DNA of 64,000 nt, taken from the NCBI GenBank assembly GCA_026874595.1, contig CM049313.1, positions 18,287,508 through 18,351,507 of the forward strand. Reading direction: 5' to 3'. Position numbers and translations under genes: made by a program. The notes beneath the pieces were generated by a model that was not told the origin of the DNA, made no database searches, and saw only the letters and a program-made list of their open reading frames with translations. Positions 58,559-64,000 of this stretch are shown one piece after another. Source of the DNA: Sipunculus nudus (Eukaryota; Annelida; Sipuncula; Golfingiida; Sipunculidae). Positions within the stretch are counted from its first letter, which is position 1, and the number at the start of each line of letters is the position of its first letter.

Positions 58559-61170
58559 TTGTTTCTTAATATGTACTTTATTTCACTGTGAATGGTGGAC
58601 TAGGTAGCATTTCCTAAAACTTTGGGGTTGGGTTAGTGAGGATTTGGCACTAAATCCAGTCAAAGTTGTCCTTTTTGTCTATTGTTTATTCCTCACAAAA
58701 TCTGTAAAAAAAATTAGTCATCCGCCTAAAACTTTTATAAATTATTTCTTGGATCATGACCAAAACATAAAAATACTCTTTTATCTATAGATCCTTAGAT
58801 ATACTTTGGATAAACTAACCGTAAGAGACGGGTTTCTATACCTTCACTATCAGCGTGCGGATAGTGATGTTGGTGATGTAATAATCGAACAATAGGATGA
58901 CACAATGGCAATATCATATTAAATGGAAGAATAACAGGGCCATTTTCATATGTTATGTATAAATGAAGCAAATATTTAGTCACTGGTTAAAACCAGGGAA
59001 AGCGGAGCCATACTATATACGTTACAGGTTGCCTGAAATCAGCAAATGGTCCGCCATAAGTACATTGCACAAACTACCCCAGGATACCTCCTTGTCTCTT
59101 TATGAATTTTATTTAATGATTTTATCAATGACATTTTATAACAATATACCGGTGGACAAACAACAGCTGATTAATGTTCCATGGTTAGTCTGATGGATCT
59201 TGATACGGATCCATGTGTTGGCGGAGGTATGCGCTCTACGAGTGCTCTCTAATATTGGAATAAACGTCTTAACGCAGTCTCTGTGTGTCTAGTCTAAGTT
59301 TTTGTGATGTAATATATCTTAATAACCATTTGAGGTGTTTTGTTGCTAAATTTCCCTCTGTAGTAAATATTTATATATATTGGCCCTCATTTTTTGCTCT
59401 AAAATCAAATTTGACCCGAAAAAATGACAAAACCACAATAAAAAATTGGCACCATATTTTTTTTGTAAAGGTTAAGGTCTAAGGATCACAAAAATGTAGG
59501 GTTTCCACTTTTTACAGGGAAAAATTACTCGGTGACATATGCCCCCATACTAGTTTGAAAATGTAGAAGTCTCACTTGATTTTATTTAATCTAAGAATTT
59601 CCAAAAAGGAAAAAGAAAAAGCTCGAAAATGATTAAGTCACGTGTTTTGCGAAACGAAAATATAGAATTTCTAATAGTGAGTCATCCAAAGGGGCCCAGG
59701 CCCGTCAGAAGTTTCCTAGGTGAAGAGCACCAGAAAGTACTAGGAAATAAGAAAATCTCTTTTGGCTGGCTTCAAATCCCAAAATCTCTCTCTCTCACAC
59801 ACATAGAATTTCTCGAAATAAATAATGTCGTTCGTGGTTGGTGGGGGGGGGGGGGGGGGGAGCACGTATATAGATTGTCTACTGTCTCGGTCGAAGGGGG
59901 TGGGAGGGGTGTCCCCCTTTTTCAGGTCTTGACCCCCCCCCCCCCCCCCTGGCAAAATCCTGTGCACGCCCTTGCCGAGATCTGTTAGACAAAGGTTAAG
60001 GTTCTGAATTGAACGTCCCTTTTCAGTGATTAAATCGCCATCTGTCATATATATAACATAAACCCGTACTTAGATATATCGCTGTCACAAGGATAAATGT
60101 AAGTATATATGGAATTAATAAAAATACACCACTCGATGAACTGGATGAAGCCTAACCTCTTGCAATTATTACATTTATTAATTACGTTAAGCCATCAAAA
60201 GGGTGTCGAATCTGCTCACAACGTTTATAAAAAAGTGACAGTCATTATGTTTTTACAAATACCCGTGTGATATGAATTAGCGATCACGCAGTATTTTCTT
60301 ACAGTTTTGCTGGTTAATTATTCCCTGAGGTCATTAACTAGTTGAAGTTTACGAATCTTGGAGAATCTAAATGATAATTTTTTAACTCCTACCAGGTTTA
60401 ATTTTAATATATATTTTACTTCATATGGTGCTGCAAAAAAATTTAAAGTGATAATTAGAAGCTGTTTAATACTACAGATGGAAGTCGAGGTGGTTAAAAT
60501 TCTTCTCCGGCATAACAGAATCGGAAAATTGTATATCTTTTTTGTGGAGAAACCTCTAGACAGAACACTCTAGAAACAATTATAACTGGGCACCAAATCA
60601 AACGCCCCAATACTAAACGCTACACGTTTGGTGATGTCATGTAGCGTTGCTTTTAAAATCTGGAATACCCTTTTAGTGATGTATGTATCACCCCCCCCCC
60701 CCCCTTCTGTTCTCTTCTAGTCTTGGGACAGAAAATAAAATAGGCTACCCTTATTTGGATTATGGATTGTGTTTCTAATAACACACGGTAATGACAACTG
60801 AAATCGTTTGTTAGAACGGGGAAGCCAAATGTGAATGCTTAAACGACTATTGGTGTGTTAAGAGACAACATGGATGAACGCTGTCGCTCTTCACGTTCAT
60901 TCTACAACCTGACCGGGTGAATGGGAATCACTGAACGATATAAAATTGAGAGACACCCATTTCCCTGAGCATTTACACCTGGATGAGCACATTACGGGGA
61001 CACAGGAACGTACAGGGGATCATAAAGAAAATACACGCCCCTGTATTTATGACCTCATCAATGGGCGATGTACAAGGCGTATATGGTGATCGAGTTCTCG
61101 GAATTGTCATAGCAGCACAAGACTTGTAACAGTAACGCAGTTTTATGGAGAACATACCACAGGTTCTTGC
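57010..61170. other. No gene recognised; scattered repeats
   Basis: Holds (TTA)n at 58510-58558, the 59420 repeat partner, a G-run at 59843-59860, C-runs at 59934-59950 and 60691-60704, and a hairpin AACGCTACA ... TGTAGCGTT at 60617-60650. A 140-residue frame at 57419-57841 has no motif and was not accepted. Confidence 0.4.
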
Positions 61171-61173
61171 GAC

Positions 61174-61540
61174 ATGCGGCGATGGATGAAATATGCCATT
61201 CTTCTAAGCATCGTATTTTTATTTGTTGTTCCGCTGTTAAGCTACCTGATCGGTAAGTTTTCAAAAAATATTTGAGAAAAAGCTGTCAGCACTGAAGACA
61301 GGTTATATTCCTTGTATACAGTATGAAAGATTTGACATGATACGTTTCACTCACAGTTAAACCAAACCTCTTCGCTTATGTAGAGGTACTCTAATTAATT
61401 ACTCTAATTAATTAAGGCTAATTAAAGATTGGTCTTCCACTTATCCAAGAAGGGTAGTGCCAGTCAAAGAATGTGAATAGTTATTAAGGGGGGGGGGGGG
61501 TAAAAAGGTACATCATAAATATATATACATATATACATAA

Positions 61541-61572
<32 letters not shown>

Positions 61573-63451
61573 TCGGTAAAACATTTATGAGACACTTTCG
61601 TGAAGACACAAAATATATTACGAAATTACCCGTTTGCTCACTGGTCATAGTTCGTAAGACGAGGCCCACACATTACATGTCGTCCCCGATGTGCGCCAGT
61701 GCAGCATCCTCTAACCATCGGAGTAACATTGGAAAAACGCCACTGTACGGTGTCATCAGCGATGTGTGAGCCAGGCTTTAGTTATAGACAAGGCTAGCAT
61801 GTCGCCGGCACTAACGCCCCTAATTTTAGTGACACCGGGAAACATCGGGGTGACATTGGGAGTGCACATCAGGACACATTGGGTTCAGCCTACTCACATA
61901 CATCGACCAACACATATACGACAGGTCTACGAAAGAAAATTGGGGACATTCCTAGGATAGTCGTTGGAGTGTCATACGCAATTCAGCTGTTTTCCGACGG
62001 GAAAAAATGTGGTAGATACTTGTCTTAGAATTTTGAACATGTTCAAACATGTTTATGTCAGGCCGATCTCGAAGGTCTTTTGCACGATGCCTTACGACTG
62101 CTTTAAGATAAACCAACGACATTCGTATGTTTTTTTTTTGGTCCCTAAAGCCGGCCATACACGAGGCGACATGTCGCGCGACAAGTCGCAGAACACACTG
62201 GTTCCGCGACAAGTCGCACCGTGTATGGGGGTTAGTCGCACTTTTTTATGGGTTGCGCGACATGTCGCAGAAGAAGGAATGTGTTTCTTTTAACTGCGAC
62301 GTGTCGCGCGACATCAGGCCAAGTGTTGGGAAAAGCCTATCATTAACGAATAACAGTTATATAACGATTGATCATGTTATCCTGTGATAAGGTGACCGTC
62401 CATGGTTTCACTGTGTCTGATTAGGGTGCTATATATGTGTGTTTGCGCGGTCAAGAGGAAACTCAGAAGAAGTTGTGTAGCTATCCCACAATATCTATGC
62501 CTATTTTTCTTATATATCTATATTAATAAAGAGAAACAAGACGGAATATGTCCTAGACAGAATACATTTATCGTCACTCGCACTTTTATTGATAAATATA
62601 ATGTTATTTGGTTGAAACCTGGAAGTTATGTTTGATGCATTTAGTTTTTATCATAGTTTTGCTGGACATTTTGCAGAACATGTCGCTGTGTGTATGGACT
62701 GTTCATGTTGAGCAACATGTCGCAGAACATTCGTGTTCTGCGACATGTCGCGCGGCATGTCGCCTCGTGTATGGCCGGCTTAAGAATCGACATTCCAACG
62801 TTTGACGCACAATCTACCTATAACGGTCCTACGAGCGTTATACCATTGTAGGTCATTCCTGCGACCACCGTCGGTTTGTCTTCAGTCTAATACACATACA
62901 TCGCACAACACATATACCACAGGTTCTACAACAGAACATTTGGGGAAATTCCTAGGATAATTGTGGGGACCTCATACGACTGTCGTAGGAAAAGCGTACA
63001 ATTACGTCTAGACAGCCCTGACCATTTTTTTCAATGACTTTCGCACAATATATATTTTAAATGTGAACGCTTCCACGAAATAATAAAAAAAACTTCTCCT
63101 AAACCTACGACAATTCTACCTGTCGTAGCCCTGCGAAAATCGTACGACAGTCAAAAAGTCGTAGGTTGTTTGTGACTAGGCTTATCATCAGCTATGTGTT
63201 AGCCAGCCGGCCTAAATATATGTCGGGTTGTCCAGATGATACACGTATGAATGATATGACTAAAAATTACTTTATTTGCATCCCATGGACTTCCCATGGA
63301 ATTAATACTGGATAAAACGCGTACAATTTTTTTTTATTTAACGGCCGTAAATATACAATATTTAGAAAGCATATATCAATTGACCTTATATACTGTTCTT
63401 TCTGTTTTAGAAACGTTAGCAGATCTTGTAGGAGAAACTACCAGCGCAAAG
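61174..63451 (+). CDS. Possible start of a signal-anchored protein (two exons, incomplete)
   Basis: ATG at 61174 reads MRRWMKYAILLSIVFLFVVP then LLSYLI and meets a strong donor (G|GTAAGT) at 61252/61253. A positively charged N-terminus before ~18 hydrophobic residues is typical of a type II signal anchor, as in Golgi glycosyltransferases and sulfotransferases, or of an uncleaved signal. A candidate second exon at 63411-63451 follows a good acceptor (TTTCTGTTTTAG). It joins in frame to add ETLADLVGETTSAK before AAG|GTGACC. No catalytic domain is reached within the window. The 41-base exon is short and could be wrong; the first exon is the better supported part. Confidence 0.38.
61540..61571. 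repeat. (TA)n microsatellite
   Basis: Simple TA run preceded by a G-run at 61490-61500. Confidence 0.85.
61880..61975 (+). repeat. Direct repeat flanking the MITE, partner at 62890-62985
   Basis: Both read 'acatacatcg-caacacatatac-acaggt-ctac ... ttggggacattcctaggata ... tcatacg'. The surrounding CGAC/GTCG-rich text (61780-62130 and 62790-63180) looks like two diverged copies of one repeat with the MITE at 62149 between them. Confidence 0.55.
62149..62780. mobile_element. 632-bp Harbinger-type MITE, TAA target duplication
   Basis: The ends are inverted copies for about 50 bp, opening AGCCGGCCATACACGAGGCG then ACATG. Flanked by TAA at 62146-62148 and 62781-62783; a TWA 3-bp duplication is diagnostic of PIF/Harbinger. 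The termini and subterminal regions are packed with GCGACATGTCGC-type palindromes (seven or more). No transposase. Confidence 0.85.
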
Positions 63452-63459
63452 GTGACCAA

Positions 63460-64000
63460 AATAATACATTGCTTTAAAAATAATTAAGAATATATAAATT
63501 TTCAGGATTCAAATTGTGGAAGATAACTAAGTAAAAGTTAACACGAGTTTCGCCGGAGTTCATGATCAGAAAAGCCCTGAAAGTGACCGCTTCCGATGGT
63601 ATACTTTCGTAAATGTTCCACGATGCAGTGAGAGAACATAAATATGTTAAAAGGTTGCCCGATATAATCGGACTCATTGTTATTAGGCCCTGTCATATAT
63701 TGAGTCCGACTCTGATCAGAGGTTCACCAATATAAGCCTCATACTACACACCACCCAAATTCCTCATATTCAGTGTAAACAAGTGTTACAAATTATCCCG
63801 TTACTCTTCAAAATTGGCTTGTTAAAACAAAATGTATAAACAATGAGGCCCTCAGTCCCTCAAGTCAGCCAGGCTCCAAGTAAGGTATTCTTTTGCCGCC
63901 TGCGACGGTGTTCTTCCTTGACCATACTAAACTCGTTGATATGCGTCTGGTAAAATGGTCAGTAAATTTGTCAAAAATGAGGATCCAAGTTTATTTTAGT
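63460..64000. other. No gene seen
   Basis: Unique AT-rich sequence to the window edge. Further exons of the gene beginning at 61174 would be expected beyond here. Confidence 0.4.

Overview
The window looks like a piece of an AT-rich invertebrate nuclear genome. The genes are split by GT-AG introns and separated by long non-coding, repeat-dense stretches; there are no operons. A C1q-domain exon, tRNA-derived SINEs, very many (TA)n tracts and many small non-autonomous DNA transposons suggest a marine lophotrochozoan. A bivalve or gastropod mollusc is my best guess, as an inference only. Only two complete protein genes can be supported.

Gene 1 (19.66-25.68 kb, minus strand) encodes a secreted M28-family zinc metallopeptidase of 362 residues in six exons. 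All splice phases agree. Gene 2 (42.60-49.17 kb, plus strand) encodes a 145-residue secreted protein that is only a Frizzled cysteine-rich (Wnt-binding) domain, with all ten cysteines, in three exons. Partial or weaker genes are a C1q-domain terminal exon (5.0-5.4 kb, minus), two duplicated promoter-plus-first-exon copies (30.8 and 34.9 kb, minus) and a possible membrane-anchor first exon (61.2 kb, plus).

Layout: 0.6-8.7 kb is a giant imperfect palindrome with the C1q exon in its loop. 12-18 kb holds two 700-bp transposons, each with its own 9-bp target duplication; one is nested in a pogo-like element. 18-26 kb is the peptidase gene. 28.4-30.6 kb is a foldback element. 30.7-41.9 kb is a diverged tandem duplication of an approximately 4-kb unit, interrupted by a second foldback element (38.9-41.1 kb, 9-bp target duplication). 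42.5-49.2 kb is the cysteine-rich-domain gene. 50.3-53.6 kb is a palindrome and tandem-duplication hotspot built on a self-complementary 12-mer. 54-61 kb is repeats without recognisable genes, and 62.1-62.8 kb is a Harbinger-type MITE.

The most unusual signal lies inside the cysteine-rich-domain gene. The last ~32 coding bases of exon 1 plus the 5' splice site and a little intron have been amplified into about 42 copies of a 60-bp unit. Intron 1 therefore carries dozens of copies of its own exon end and donor site. In the same gene the exon 2/intron 2 junction is also duplicated, and it is followed by a pyrimidine-rich repeat resembling 3' splice sites.
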